Below, in pieces: positions 43,489-53,101 of a stretch of 64,000 bases of DNA (position 1 is its first letter; the number at the start of each line of letters is the position of its first letter). The stretch is from Tharpella sp964457755 (lineage in GTDB: Bacteria; Desulfobacterota; Anaeroferrophillalia; Anaeroferrophillales; Tharpellaceae), in the NCBI GenBank assembly GCA_964457755.1, contig CAYWGC010000013.1:1-64000 (forward strand), written 5' to 3'. A program made the position numbers and the translations under genes. The notes beneath the pieces are model-generated. The model had not been told where the DNA came from and ran no database searches. It saw only the letters and a list, made by a program, of their open reading frames with translations.

Positions 43489-45150
43489 TTACATCATGCC
43501 GCCCATACCACCCATGCCGCCCATGCCGCCAGGCATGCCGCCACCAGGCATACCGCCGCCAGCGTCACCGCTTTCAGGCTTTTCAGCAATTATAGCTTCG
43601 GTGGTGATCATCAGACCAGAGATGCTGGCCGCATTCTGCAGAGCAGTGCGGGCAACCTTGGTCGGATCGATAATCCCGGCTTCAATCAAATCGGTGTACT
43701 CGCCGGTTGCCGCGTTAAAACCAAAGGAACCCTTCTCAGCTTTGAGACGGGCAACTATAACCGAACCTTCCTGTCCGGCATTGTTAACGATCTGACGCAG
43801 AGGCTCTTCGATAGCCCGACGGAGAATATTGACACCCATCTTCTCGTCATGAGTCAAGTCAGTCAAATCATCCAGACTGGAACTCGAACGTAACAAGGCA
43901 ACGCCACCCCCAGGAACAATACCTTCCTCGACGGCTGCCCGGGTCGCATTAAGAGCATCCTCGACCCGATCTTTTTTCTCTTTCATCTCGGTCTCGGTAG
44001 CAGCTCCAACATTAATGACGGCTACGCCACCAATCAACTTGGCGAGACGCTCTTGAAGTTTTTCACGATCGTACTCAGAAGTGGTCTCTTCAACCTGAGC
44101 GCGAAGCTGTTTGACACGGCCCTTAATAAGATCCTGAGAGCCAGCGCCATCAACAATAGTTGTGTTATCTTTGTCGATATGAATCCGTTTAGCCTGGCCA
44201 AGATCTTCCAAGGAGGCGGATTCGAGTTTTAAGCCAATCTCTTCGGAGATCACCTGACCACCAGTCAACACGGCAATGTCTTCAAGCATTGCTTTACGAC
44301 GATCACCAAAACCGGGAGCTTTAACGGCAACACAGTTCAAAGTACCGCGCAATTTGTTGACAACCAGGGTTGCCAGAGCTTCACCGTCGATATCTTCGGC
44401 AATCATCAGGAACGGACGGCTCATCTTAGCAATCTGTTCAAGAATCGGCAGGAGATCTTTCATGTTGCTGATCTTTTTGTCGTGGATAAGAATGTAAGGG
44501 TTATCCATCTCGGCAATCATCTTCTCGGTATCGGTAACGAAGTAAGGTGAGAGATAACCGCGATCAAACTGCATACCTTCAACGACATCAAGCGTGGTAT
44601 CCATCGATTTGGCTTCTTCAACGGTGATAACACCCTCTTTACCGACTTTGTCCATCGCTTCGGCAATAATGTTACCGATTGTGGCATCGCCATTGGCGGA
44701 GATAATACCAACCTGAGCGATATCCTTATGGGTTGCCGTCGGTTTTGACATGCCAACCAAAGCATCGACCAGTTTTACTACTGCCATGTCGATTCCGCGT
44801 TTAAGTTCCATCGGATTGGCGCCGGCAGCGACCATTTTGGAACCTTCACGATAGATAGCCTGAGCCAAAACCGTAGCCGTAGTCGTACCGTCACCGGCAA
44901 CATCACTGGTTTTGCTGGCAACTTCTTTAACCAACTGGGCGCCAATATTCTCGAACTTGTCTTCAAGCTCGATCTCTTTGGCAACCGAAACACCATCTTT
45001 GGTAATCGTCGGAGAACCAAAAGATTTATCGACAATAACGTTACGACCTTTGGGTCCCAAGGTAACTTTAACAGCGTCGGCCAGAATATTGATGCCATTC
45101 ATGATCGCCTGGCGGGCTTCCTGATCAAATTTAATCTCTTTTGCAGCCAT
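43489..45150 (-). CDS. groL: 60-kDa chaperonin GroEL
   Basis: A 553-residue ATP-driven protein folding chaperonin; 14 subunits work with the GroES lid. Seen: KEIKFDQEARQAIMNGINIL, VTLGPKGRNV, DGVSVAKEIE, DVAGDGTTTATVLAQAI (ATP site) and the Gly-Met-rich tail ending GGMGGMM. GGAGG precedes ATG 45150. Operon with groES, under CIRCE control. Confidence 0.99.
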   Translation of the reverse strand: MAAKEIKFDQEARQAIMNGINILADAVKVTLGPKGRNVIVDKSFGSPTITKDGVSVAKEIELEDKFENIGAQLVKEVASKTSDVAGDGTTTATVLAQAIYREGSKMVAAGANPMELKRGIDMAVVKLVDALVGMSKPTATHKDIAQVGIISANGDATIGNIIAEAMDKVGKEGVITVEEAKSMDTTLDVVEGMQFDRGYLSPYFVTDTEKMIAEMDNPYILIHDKKISNMKDLLPILEQIAKMSRPFLMIAEDIDGEALATLVVNKLRGTLNCVAVKAPGFGDRRKAMLEDIAVLTGGQVISEEIGLKLESASLEDLGQAKRIHIDKDNTTIVDGAGSQDLIKGRVKQLRAQVEETTSEYDREKLQERLAKLIGGVAVINVGAATETEMKEKKDRVEDALNATRAAVEEGIVPGGGVALLRSSSSLDDLTDLTHDEKMGVNILRRAIEEPLRQIVNNAGQEGSVIVARLKAEKGSFGFNAATGEYTDLIEAGIIDPTKVARTALQNAASISGLMITTEAIIAEKPESGDAGGGMPGGGMPGGMGGMGGMGGMM

Positions 45151-45242
45151 AGTAAATCATCCTCCAAATTTATTTGTCGGGCTCAAATATGAACCCTTTA
45201 TCGTACGATATTTAACAGTTAAAAATTTTAGCAAGAAGCTCT

Positions 45243-45530
45243 CTAGCTCAACACCCCAAGAACATCATCTTCACGCATGATGAGATAGTCTTCACCATCC
45301 AGCTTTACTTCGGTACCGGCATATTTGCCGAAAAGAATCTTGTCACCGACTTTGACGTCCAGGGGATTAATTTTGCCATCGTCGCCAACTTTACCTTTAC
45401 CGGCAGCAACAACTTCACCCTGCATAGGTTTCTCTTTAGCAGCATCCGGAATAATGATTCCACCTGCTGTTTTCTCTTCCTCTTCGGTCCGTTTGACAAT
45501 GATCCGATCCTGCAAAGGTCTGATATTCAT
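45243..45530 (-). CDS. groES: 10-kDa co-chaperonin GroES
   Basis: A 95-residue GroES: NIRPLQDRIIVKRTEEEEKT, the mobile loop region KTAGGIIIPDAAKEKPM, and GDKILFGKYAGTEVKLDGED. Caps the GroEL ring. Start ATG 45530 with AAGGAG upstream; the CIRCE operator and a good promoter lie just before it. Confidence 0.98.
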   Translation of the reverse strand: MNIRPLQDRIIVKRTEEEEKTAGGIIIPDAAKEKPMQGEVVAAGKGKVGDDGKINPLDVKVGDKILFGKYAGTEVKLDGEDYLIMREDDVLGVLS

Positions 45531-45606
45531 TCTTCTTTCTCCTTACAATAGATGTTTTTAAGATTAACAGATGTAAAAAAAGGCTATCAACCTGACTTAC
45601 GAAATT

Positions 45607-45633
45607 TTAGCACTCGAACCCCATGAGTGCTAA
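45607..45633. promoter_or_regulatory. CIRCE operator (HrcA binding site)
   Basis: TTAGCACTC-N9-GAGTGCTAA matches the CIRCE consensus without mismatch, 77 bases upstream of the groES start and overlapping the likely transcription start. HrcA should repress groES-groL here. Confidence 0.97.
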
Positions 45634-45641
45634 CAAGCGAG

Positions 45642-45670
45642 AATATACTCACGCCCAGATTAAAAATCAA
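45642..45670 (-). promoter_or_regulatory. Housekeeping promoter of groES-groL
   Basis: TTGATT (45670-45665) and TATATT (45647-45642) are 17 bases apart on the minus strand, directly upstream of CIRCE. Good sigma-70-type spacing. Confidence 0.75.
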
Positions 45671-45703
45671 GGGGCCGGGAAAAAAAATTATGAGAGATAA
45701 CGT

Positions 45704-45730
45704 AAGGGCTCCCCCCCCGTGGGAGCCCTT
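45704..45730 (-). terminator. Hairpin at the U32 peptidase stop
   Basis: AAGGGCTCCC (45704-45713) and GGGAGCCCTT (45721-45730) pair perfectly; the arm includes the stop codon of the U32 gene. No T tract follows, so termination is probable but not certain. Confidence 0.55.
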
Positions 45731-47930
45731 AATACCAGCCCTCGCGAAAATTATAGGTCGAACTGGCAAGGTCATTGAGACGCAGGCGTCGAGGATTGAG
45801 AAAGCGGTGGGCAACTGCGGAATCCAAGGCCCAAGTAAGATCAACGATCTTTTGTGAAATTGCAGGATTTCGTACACGCTCAAGAGAGTTCAGAAGGGAG
45901 AATGGCACAGCACTGACTAAAGCACTGAGACCGTCGCGTTTGAGCACCGCAAGTTCCTCTTGGCGCCGCGAAAAAAAGCTTTCGTTACGACGTTGCAAGG
46001 AAATCGGCACCCGGGTCAAGAGGAGCGGTAGAAAACTGAATACTGTCAAACCTAAAGTGCTGCCCGGCGCTGTCGACAAAGAGTTAATGGTAGTTTCGTC
46101 AAGTTCCAGGGTCAGATGAATCAGTGAGAATCCCAGCTCTGCATAAAAATTTATGGCTGACTGATTGGCAGCATGGAGAAAAGGGCCGGTCGCCAATTTA
46201 AATGGGACTGAACCTTCGGCCAAACCAGGAAAAAGATCTAACTGCCCCAAACCATTTAGATGAAAGTTACGAAAGCCAACTTGCGCCAGACGTTTAACCA
46301 TCTCTGCCAAGGGTGCTTCCCGGCCGGGATACTGAAGTGGTGGCAGAGACCATTCGGTTTCGGGGAAGCTCCGAAAAAGCTCCCGTTCACGACCCGCAAT
46401 CGCGGCCATGAGCTTGCCATTAAGGTCAAGGGCTACGCGCCACCCACGACGCTTGAGAAAGGGCTGGGCTTGAGACCAGTCGGCAAACTTGATCAACCAT
46501 GAAGATTCTTGTTTAGCAACTCCGGCATTCGCCTTTTTTGCCGTACCAATTTTAGCAACTTGCCGTTTTGCCGATGAAGAACACCGAGCCCGCTGCAAAG
46601 CATCAACCTGGCGCTCTTTAATCTGGCCGCCAACCGCCTCTTCGAGCTGCCGACGAAACCAGGCCCCGCCGCGACGGCCATACTTATCACGACTGCCAAC
46701 CTTGACTAAAAGATCACCCACCTGACATTTAAAAGGGACCGGCAGAGAGACAATCAAGCCCCCACCTTTGGCCGCCCGTTTTTTTTCAACCCGAAAACCA
46801 TCCTTTAATGTAAAGGAGTTATCACGCCCATCTTTACCCTTAAGCATAATTTTCAAACGATCTCCGGGCGCCAATTCACGGGAGGAGCGCAATAAAATCC
46901 GCCACGATTTCCCATCCCGCCCCTCACGACTGACACGGCGAACCTTGCCGACGACAACACCGATAGTCGCGGCCCGCTGGGGCTCAATGATTTCTTTGGG
47001 ATAGTGGCCCGAGAGATTGGCTGAAGTTGACGGACGCGCATAGGCCTCTTTAAGTTCTTCGGCAAAGACCTTGCGACTTTGCCGAGAGAGATCACCGCTT
47101 TTTTTAATCTCATCTAAAGCTCGACGAAAAACGCCAACCACAACCGAGACATATTGCGAGCCCTTCATACGCCCTTCGATCTTACAGGAGGCAACCCCAG
47201 ACCGAACCAGCTCTGGCAGAAAATCGAGCCCGTTAAAGTCGGCCGGCGAGAAAAAATTACCCTCCTCTCCAGCATGACTGTAAGGGCGCCGGCAGGGCTG
47301 GCTGCAACGCCCCCGATTGGCACTTTGACCGCCAAAAAAACTGCTGAACTGACAAAGTCCGGCCACCGAAACACATAAGGCTCCATAGACAAAGAGCTCA
47401 AGCTCAAGTGCGCTCTTTGCGGCGACCAGCTTGATCTCAGCCAAAGAGAGTTCACGCCCCAGGACAACCCGCTTACAACCTTGAACTGCCAAGCGGTTGA
47501 CACCGGCCGCATTGTGAATCGCCAACTGGGTTGAGAGATGAACGGAGAGTTCGGGAAAATCGCTGCGTAAAATATTGACCAGGCCAAAATCCTGGACAAT
47601 GACCGCATCGACCCCGATGCGGGAGAGTTCATTTAAGGTTTGATAGATCTCATCAAGTTCATCGTTGCGAATAAGCGTATTTAAAGCGACATAGAGTTTA
47701 ACCCCGCGCGAATGCGCGTAGAGGATCATCAGTTCCAGATCAGCAAAAGTAAAATTTTCGGCCCGGGCCCGGGCCGAAAATTTCTTGAGCCCCAGATAGA
47801 CAGCATCAGCTCCGGCATCAATAGCTGCCATAAAGGTTTCAAAATTTCCGACCGGGGCCAGAAGTTCGGGCAGTTTCTTGGGCAACTTAATGGAAGAAGA
47901 AACTACAGTAGGAATTACGGAATCATTCAT
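45729..47930 (-). CDS. U32 family peptidase/RNA-modifying-type protein
   Basis: A 733-residue protein of the U32 group. The N-terminal ~330 residues are the U32 barrel (ELLAPVGNFETFMAAIDAG; ADAVYLGLKKFSARA; HLSTQLAIHNAAGVNRLAVQ) with the four-cysteine cluster site around ALCVSVAGLCQFSSFFGG, GRCSQPCRRPY. The length and the large C-terminal extension (a DUF3656-like region with beta-barrel character) fit the long RlhA/YhbU-type proteins; RlhA hydroxylates 23S rRNA C2501 in E. coli. The start is shared with the selD stop (four-base overlap), so the two are co-transcribed. Peptidase versus tRNA/rRNA hydroxylase is unresolved. Confidence 0.87.
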   Translation of the reverse strand: MNDSVIPTVVSSSIKLPKKLPELLAPVGNFETFMAAIDAGADAVYLGLKKFSARARAENFTFADLELMILYAHSRGVKLYVALNTLIRNDELDEIYQTLNELSRIGVDAVIVQDFGLVNILRSDFPELSVHLSTQLAIHNAAGVNRLAVQGCKRVVLGRELSLAEIKLVAAKSALELELFVYGALCVSVAGLCQFSSFFGGQSANRGRCSQPCRRPYSHAGEEGNFFSPADFNGLDFLPELVRSGVASCKIEGRMKGSQYVSVVVGVFRRALDEIKKSGDLSRQSRKVFAEELKEAYARPSTSANLSGHYPKEIIEPQRAATIGVVVGKVRRVSREGRDGKSWRILLRSSRELAPGDRLKIMLKGKDGRDNSFTLKDGFRVEKKRAAKGGGLIVSLPVPFKCQVGDLLVKVGSRDKYGRRGGAWFRRQLEEAVGGQIKERQVDALQRARCSSSAKRQVAKIGTAKKANAGVAKQESSWLIKFADWSQAQPFLKRRGWRVALDLNGKLMAAIAGRERELFRSFPETEWSLPPLQYPGREAPLAEMVKRLAQVGFRNFHLNGLGQLDLFPGLAEGSVPFKLATGPFLHAANQSAINFYAELGFSLIHLTLELDETTINSLSTAPGSTLGLTVFSFLPLLLTRVPISLQRRNESFFSRRQEELAVLKRDGLSALVSAVPFSLLNSLERVRNPAISQKIVDLTWALDSAVAHRFLNPRRLRLNDLASSTYNFREGWY

Positions 47931-48994
47931 AGTAGTTGGATACGGCCCGGTTCACTGTCAATAAATTCTCCCACCGGCCAGCAGCCAATTCCTCCCGTAT
48001 TAAAACTACGGACCACCGATTCAGCCCCGGCCGGATCGACAGCCAGCAAAAGACCACCTGAAGTCTGCGGATCAAAAAGAAGATCACGGAGCAAAGGATC
48101 AACCAGCTCTTCACCCAAAAGACGAAAGCCGAAATAATCGCGATTGCGATGCCCCCCTTCTGGAAACATCCCCATACCACATAACTCCTCGGCCCGGTCA
48201 AGCAATGGAACATGGCCCAATTCAACCCGCACCCCGACCCGATCATCGGCAATCATCTCAGCCAGATGACCGAAAAACCCGAAGCCGGTAACATCAGTAC
48301 AGGCCCGCACCCACTGCCGCCACAAATCACCCTCACTCTCAGGCGGCAGAACATTGAGCCGTAACATCCACTCTAGAGCTTGATAAATCTCTGCTTCCTT
48401 GACAAAATCGGCTTTCAAGGCTGTCGCTAAAACCCCATTACCTAAAGGCTTTGTCAAAATCAGAATATCACCGGCCAAAGCTCCCTGATTGCGCCAGATC
48501 TTGTCCGGATGAACCTCACCGGTAACCGAGAGACCATACTTTATCTCAGGGTCATCGACACTGTGTCCACCCGCCAGAACGGCTCCGGCTTCAGCTATTT
48601 TAGCGAGTCCACCGGCCAGAATCTGGCGCAAAATATCAGGCCCCAGACACTTAATCGGAAAGGCCACCAGATTCATGGCCGTCAAAGGCTGCCCGCCCAT
48701 GGCGTAAACATCACTGAAAGCATTAGCCGCCGCAATCTGCCCAAACTGATAGGGATCATCGACCATCGGCGGAAAAAAATCGACCGTCTGCACCAGAGCC
48801 CGCTCATCATCAAGCCTGAATACCCCAGCATCATCGGCTCCTTCAAGACCAACCAGAAGACGTTCATCAACCGGCAGCTCCAGGCCCTGCAACACATCCG
48901 CCAGATCCGACGGACCAATTTTCGCAGCTCAGCCAGATGCGGCCGAGAGGGTCGAGAGCCTGATCCTGCCATCTTTTAAATTTTCGTTAATCAT
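47927..48994 (-). CDS. selD: Selenide, water dikinase with selenocysteine active site
   Basis: SelD makes selenophosphate from selenide and ATP, the Se donor for selenocysteine. Open-frame reading would begin at TTG 48895, but that cuts off the active site. Reading upstream through an in-frame TGA (48931-48929) gives LSTLSAASG-U-AAKIGPSDLA, matching the GCGCKISP active-site region of E. coli SelD with Sec22 in place of Cys17 and Lys25 in place of Lys20. The start is the ATG at 48994 (MINENLKDG), giving 355 residues. Later motifs: QTVDFFPPMVDDPYQFGQIA, ANAFSDVYAMGGQPL, AGGHSVDD, FDPQTSGGLL. A bSECIS-like hairpin follows the TGA. The RBS is weak. Co-transcribed with the U32 gene. Confidence 0.93.
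48904..48931 (-). promoter_or_regulatory. UGA selenocysteine codon with bSECIS-like hairpin
   Basis: On the minus strand the TGA at 48931-48929 is followed after 12 bases by GGTCC-GTC-GGATC (48916-48904): a five-pair stem (one G-U) with a GTC loop about 18 bases from the TGA. Stem distance and the GU in the loop resemble the E. coli fdhF SECIS. This supports decoding as selenocysteine. Confidence 0.65.
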
Positions 48995-49050
48995 AAAGAT
49001 ATCACTATTATATACAGATTATTAACCCTACAAAATCAGAAGCAAAACAA

Positions 49051-49207
49051 TTAATTCACTTCTGCAAAACCGTCTTTCAACCTCAGGAAAACCCAGTGAC
49101 ATACAATCGCTTCAAGACAGGAATAGCTTTTGCGGGAACATTTGCGGCAGGAGCGACAGGAAAGAAGGTGACGGACAAAACCAAAATGGGGTCTCGAAGG
49201 AATTGGG
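49051..49207 (-). pseudogene. Relic of a heptosyltransferase C-terminus
   Basis: An untracked stretch translating to TPIPSRPHFGFVRHLLSC then RSCRKCSRKSYSCLEAIV and ending GFAEVN before TAA (49051-49053). It matches the last ~50 residues of the intact GT9 gene at 51891-52976 (IVRHPLHCSPCRKRSCKTQL, CLEAIGW, ELLEEVN) and the DNA also aligns. Only the 3' end survives and there is no start. The intact and relic 3' ends bracket the CheZ-like and diguanylate cyclase genes in the same orientation. Confidence 0.6.
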
Positions 49208-49252
49208 GTCCTGATCAGTCGGAAAAGATATAAGCCAGCTCTTCAAGACCTG

Positions 49253-49888
49253 CTAAAATCCAAATTCAGCCAGCAGATCATCAACCAGATTCTGATCAAG
49301 GGGTTGGCCAGGAGTGGTGGCCTTAGCCGCTTTAAGTATCTCCTTTTTCTTCTGCAGTTCTTTTTGGGATTTACCCTTTTCAGGTCCGATCTTTAAGACT
49401 ACCAACGTCTCCACAAGCCAGTCCCGCATCTGATTTAACTCTTTAATCAGTTTTTCCATCTTCTGTCTTGCCGCATCCTGATATGATTGGGATGCAATTA
49501 TGTCAAAGATGGCGACTTTCATGGCCTGGATATTTTTGCTGTTCGCAGCTTCATACATTGCATCACATCCGACCAGGGCTGAGTCCATCTTTTCAGTCAT
49601 CTCCATCAACCTGTCGGCTTTGTCAAGCACCTCTTCCGTGGACTGTTCCATTAAATCGATAACGCTTTTGGCGTCACTGACAGCCGTAGGTGCAGATTCC
49701 CCTGCGCTACTTAACGGGGCCTCCACAGTCTTCATATTGACCACCATTTGGTTGATCTGCTGCGCCAAGGTTGCTAATACCCCTTCGGCATCGAACTCTA
49801 CGGTATCCTGGTCAAATTCGCCACGCAACAGTCCGTCAGTCACCTCAATAAGAGATGTTATTTTATCGTTTACATTGGACATAACCAT
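49253..49888 (-). CDS. cheZ: CheZ-like CheY-P phosphatase
   Basis: A 211-residue helical protein. Two CheZ marks are present: SYQDAARQKMEKLI, where Asp and Gln (QDxxxQ) line up with the catalytic Asp143/Gln147 of E. coli CheZ, and the C-terminal VDDLLAEFGF, the CheY-binding tail (VDDLLxxLGF). The middle helix is Glu/Gln-rich (SVIDLMEQSTEEVLDKADRL). It would dephosphorylate CheY-P or a similar receiver. No che genes lie beside it. A diguanylate cyclase lies 150 bases upstream on the same strand, so the two may serve one signalling output. Confidence 0.8.
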   Translation of the reverse strand: MVMSNVNDKITSLIEVTDGLLRGEFDQDTVEFDAEGVLATLAQQINQMVVNMKTVEAPLSSAGESAPTAVSDAKSVIDLMEQSTEEVLDKADRLMEMTEKMDSALVGCDAMYEAANSKNIQAMKVAIFDIIASQSYQDAARQKMEKLIKELNQMRDWLVETLVVLKIGPEKGKSQKELQKKKEILKAAKATTPGQPLDQNLVDDLLAEFGF

Positions 49889-50038
49889 AAATAAAATCTT
49901 TACATAGAGATAGATGCTTATATTTTATGAAACCCGATTACTGGACATATCATATATTCACAAAATTACCATAGTAAAATTTTACTCTGGATACATTAAT
50001 AAAGTTGAGTCTATTATTTCGGTGGGTAAAGGAGGTCT

Positions 50039-51775
50039 TTATCTGTATCGCTCTTCGACTTTATAAAAGGCCTCTTTGGCTGCATACATTGCTCTGTCAG
50101 CCTCTTTTGTCAGCATCTCCGGCGGATGAACATCAGAGCCCGCAACCCCAAAACTTACCGTTACAGGAAAGTGTTCATTCTCACCAACATCGATGAAACA
50201 GTTGAAAAATATCTCTTTGTTAAGCCTTTCTATAAAGTTCTTTGCATTTTTTTCAGTGGTATTTGGTAGTAATATTACGAATTCATCACCACCCGTCCTG
50301 GCAACTATATCCATATCCCGGGCTGTTTTCTGCAACAGTTCGCTTACCGTCAATATAAGTCGGTCACCAGCCTCATGTCCATACAGATCATTAGCCTTTT
50401 TAAGTCTATTGACATCGGCCACAACCACAGAAAAGTCCATATTCAGCTTTTGACGTTTCTCCGTCTCTTCAATTATGGCCTGCTCCAGGTAACCACGGTT
50501 ATAGAGTCTCGTCAAGGGATCTGTATTAGCTTTTTCTTCAAGTTTTCTAGAGAGCAGGCGATTGTCAATATAGGTGCCAAGAGGTTCGGTAAACAGGTCT
50601 ATAATCTCTTTCTCCTCATGTGTTTTGAACACTCCCTGTAGCAGAAGCAGCCCGGCCAGACTGCAATCCTTTCTCCGAAGTATAATCTGGCTTGCCGTCT
50701 GCCAGGGTAAAAGTTCTTCGGCAAGCAACTCCTGATGCAAAGTCTGCATCTTGCGGGAAAGGTAGGCCCGGCTTAACCTCTTAATATCATTATCAGATAT
50801 GCCTTTACCGTTTGCCAGCCAGAGATTTCCTGAACGTATATCGTTGATCAACAAGAGTGCCGATTCTCCCTGTATAAGGGGCAGGAAAAACTTCCAGAAA
50901 TATTCAACCACCACACGAATTTCAGTCTCTTGCTGCACGAAGGTGGTAAAATCGGAAAGGTGTTTCAATATATTATTTTTTTCAGTAATCGCTTGCTGGT
51001 GATACCTTATCTGTTCTATGAGTTCTATCTGTCGGGTTGTGTCTCTGAACAGGAGCATGCCGCCGGTACCAAGATGAGAGGCGGAGATACTCTCCGTTAT
51101 ATAACGGTTATTAACAATATGAATTTTTTTTACATCGTCAAGCATCTCAAAACCATTTTTTGCCGGACACTCTTCACAGGGTTCGTTATTACCCAGATAT
51201 TCATAACATTTCCGAGCCAGGCCCTTCGGTTTAAGATTTGATGCCGCCCGGTTATGATCCTTAATAATAAAAGATTCGTTGACAGAGAGCAGCGCTTCCG
51301 GCAAATTATCAAGTAGCTCTTTCAGAGTACGTTGTTTTTCAAAAAGTTTTTTATTATACCGTTCCAAAAGTATATTTTTGGCCTGCTTTTCCCTTCTTTG
51401 CAGATCTGTACTGCGCAAGAGCATAACTTCACGGGTAACATCCTGAAGGGCGATGAGGTAAAACTGACCCCATTGCACAGTTCGCATCTTGACGAACAGA
51501 TCATTTCCATCATCTTTTTTTATGGAAATCGATTGCTGCTGCGCAGTAAGGCTGTTTTCATGCAGAAGTATGTTTATCGGAGGATTAATCGAACTGTCAC
51601 ATAAAAAATCCTGTAGGGGAATTTTATGTTCTCCCTCAGGCTCTCGGCCCACAAGTTTACAGGCTGCCCGGTTGACAAAAACAACCCGGGAATCCCTGTC
51701 CGTCATAACAATTGCCTCAGGGATTGTCTCTGCGACTTTTGTAAACTGCTCTATCTCTTCTCGATTCTTACCCAT
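50039..51775 (-). CDS. PAS-PAS-GAF-like diguanylate cyclase
   Basis: A 578-residue soluble signalling protein: PAS 1 (about 10-115, IPEAIVMTDRDSRVVFVNRA), PAS 2 (about 150-255) with a C-YEYLGNNEP-C-EE-C-P cysteine set, a GAF-like region (~290-400) and a C-terminal GGDEF domain. The GGDEF motif is intact (ARTGGDEFVILLP) and is preceded five residues earlier by RDMD, a proper RxxD inhibitory site, so an active, product-inhibited c-di-GMP synthase is expected. No membrane segments. It may feed the PilZ-like protein at 8 kb, although nothing here shows it. Confidence 0.92.
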   Translation of the reverse strand: MGKNREEIEQFTKVAETIPEAIVMTDRDSRVVFVNRAACKLVGREPEGEHKIPLQDFLCDSSINPPINILLHENSLTAQQQSISIKKDDGNDLFVKMRTVQWGQFYLIALQDVTREVMLLRSTDLQRREKQAKNILLERYNKKLFEKQRTLKELLDNLPEALLSVNESFIIKDHNRAASNLKPKGLARKCYEYLGNNEPCEECPAKNGFEMLDDVKKIHIVNNRYITESISASHLGTGGMLLFRDTTRQIELIEQIRYHQQAITEKNNILKHLSDFTTFVQQETEIRVVVEYFWKFFLPLIQGESALLLINDIRSGNLWLANGKGISDNDIKRLSRAYLSRKMQTLHQELLAEELLPWQTASQIILRRKDCSLAGLLLLQGVFKTHEEKEIIDLFTEPLGTYIDNRLLSRKLEEKANTDPLTRLYNRGYLEQAIIEETEKRQKLNMDFSVVVADVNRLKKANDLYGHEAGDRLILTVSELLQKTARDMDIVARTGGDEFVILLPNTTEKNAKNFIERLNKEIFFNCFIDVGENEHFPVTVSFGVAGSDVHPPEMLTKEADRAMYAAKEAFYKVEERYR

Positions 51776-51890
51776 CCATCAACCATTAACTTGTTGGCAT
51801 TATTATTAATCTAGAACTTTATAACCGTTAAACTTTTACCATTAATTTTGTAACTGATGTTTGGCGTCTCCCCCAGTGGGCTTCAAGTGA

Positions 51891-52976
51891 TTAATTTACT
51901 TCTTCAAGTAGCTCTTCAATCTCCGCAAAAACCCGGCGCCAACCAATCGCCTCAAGGCAGAGCTGGGTTTTACAGGAACGTTTGCGGCAGGGGCTGCAGT
52001 GCAGGGGATGACGCACGATGCGATATGGCGCTCCATAGGGAGCATTTATTTGGGGGTGGGTCGGACCGAAAATCGCGACCACCGGCGTTTGCATAGCGAC
52101 GGCCAGGTGCATAGGGCCGGTATCACCACCGACATAGAGATCGCAGGCTGCAAAGATGGCGGCGAGATCAAGCAGGGATGAGGTTTTTTTCGCGACCACC
52201 ACCGGGACCCGCAGGTTTCCGGCAATCAGCTCAACCGTTTCCCGTTCTCCCGGCCCCCAGGTCAAAATAATCCGGGCGTCGATTTTTTCGACAAGGGCAT
52301 TTATTAAACCAACGTAACCATTCTGGTGCCAACGCTTATAAGCGGTTTTGGGGCTGCTACCAGGGTGCAAAGCGATAATCGGCCCCTCACCTGACAACTC
52401 TTTGAGGCCCACTAAAGAAACTTGGGCCCGTTGATGATGAACAGCAGTTACAGGCAAGTCGTAAATTACCGGCCCGGCAAGCGGCACCCCGAGCCTTGCA
52501 ACTAACTCCAATGCCCGCTCAACGCGATTGAGATCTGAACTTGAAGGTTGTAATTGTTGAGTGTAAAAACGGTGGCAGCCCTCTTTGGCATCCGGGGGTG
52601 CAAAACCAACCCGATTTGGCACTCCGCTAAGCCGGGCAAAAAGACCGCTTTTAAAAATCCCGTGAAAATCGACGACCAGATCATACTTGCCCCAACGGAG
52701 CTCACCCAGCAGGGTTAAAAGTGAACTTAAGGCGTTGAAGAGACGCTTCGGCGAACGCAACCAGCCGCTAAAAAGACCGCGTTCAAAAATCAGAACCCGA
52801 TCAAGCGAGATATGGCCTTCGAGGACCGAGGCTACCGCAGGCTCCACGAGCCAGGTAAATCTGGTTTCAGGGCAATGACTACGCCAGGCGTTGACGGCCG
52901 GCAGGGTTCTTAAAACATCGCCAATCGCGCTTAAGCGAATGATCAACACATTTTTATAATTTTCAACAGAGTTCAA
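51891..52976 (-). CDS. GT9 family heptosyltransferase-like protein
   Basis: A 361-residue glycosyltransferase of the WaaF/WaaC family, which adds ADP-heptose to the LPS inner core on the cytoplasmic face. Seen: VLIIRLSAIGDVLRTLPAVN, DLVVDFHGIFKSGLFARLSG, IIALHPGSSPKTAYKRW and GGDTGPMHLAVAMQTPVVAI, then FGPTHP. The C-terminal CSPCRKRSCKTQLCLEAI is the cysteine tail of this family. The TTG start at 52976 has AGGAAG nine bases upstream. Divergent from corC. A decayed copy of its 3' end lies at 49051. Confidence 0.92.
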   Translation of the reverse strand: MNSVENYKNVLIIRLSAIGDVLRTLPAVNAWRSHCPETRFTWLVEPAVASVLEGHISLDRVLIFERGLFSGWLRSPKRLFNALSSLLTLLGELRWGKYDLVVDFHGIFKSGLFARLSGVPNRVGFAPPDAKEGCHRFYTQQLQPSSSDLNRVERALELVARLGVPLAGPVIYDLPVTAVHHQRAQVSLVGLKELSGEGPIIALHPGSSPKTAYKRWHQNGYVGLINALVEKIDARIILTWGPGERETVELIAGNLRVPVVVAKKTSSLLDLAAIFAACDLYVGGDTGPMHLAVAMQTPVVAIFGPTHPQINAPYGAPYRIVRHPLHCSPCRKRSCKTQLCLEAIGWRRVFAEIEELLEEVN

Positions 52977-53101
52977 AAAATCAACTTCCTCGTTGGTTAC
53001 GAAAATGGCTTAACAGAAAACCGATATATATCATTTTCACAAAAAAAACGGCAAGCTTTAATCGTTTTTTTGGGTTTGCATCCGAAAAGACTCAATTATA
53101 C

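Noticed and set aside
43496..43795. Plus-strand Pro/Met-rich ORF
   Set aside because: It is the antisense reading of the Gly-Met tail of groL.
45704..45730. Second CIRCE or heat-shock operator
   Set aside because: The sequence does not resemble TTAGCACTC; it is a GC-rich hairpin at the stop of the neighbouring gene.
47927..48895. SelD as a 322-residue protein starting at TTG 48895
   Set aside because: The active-site region lies just upstream behind an in-frame TGA that fits selenocysteine, so the short version would be catalytically dead.
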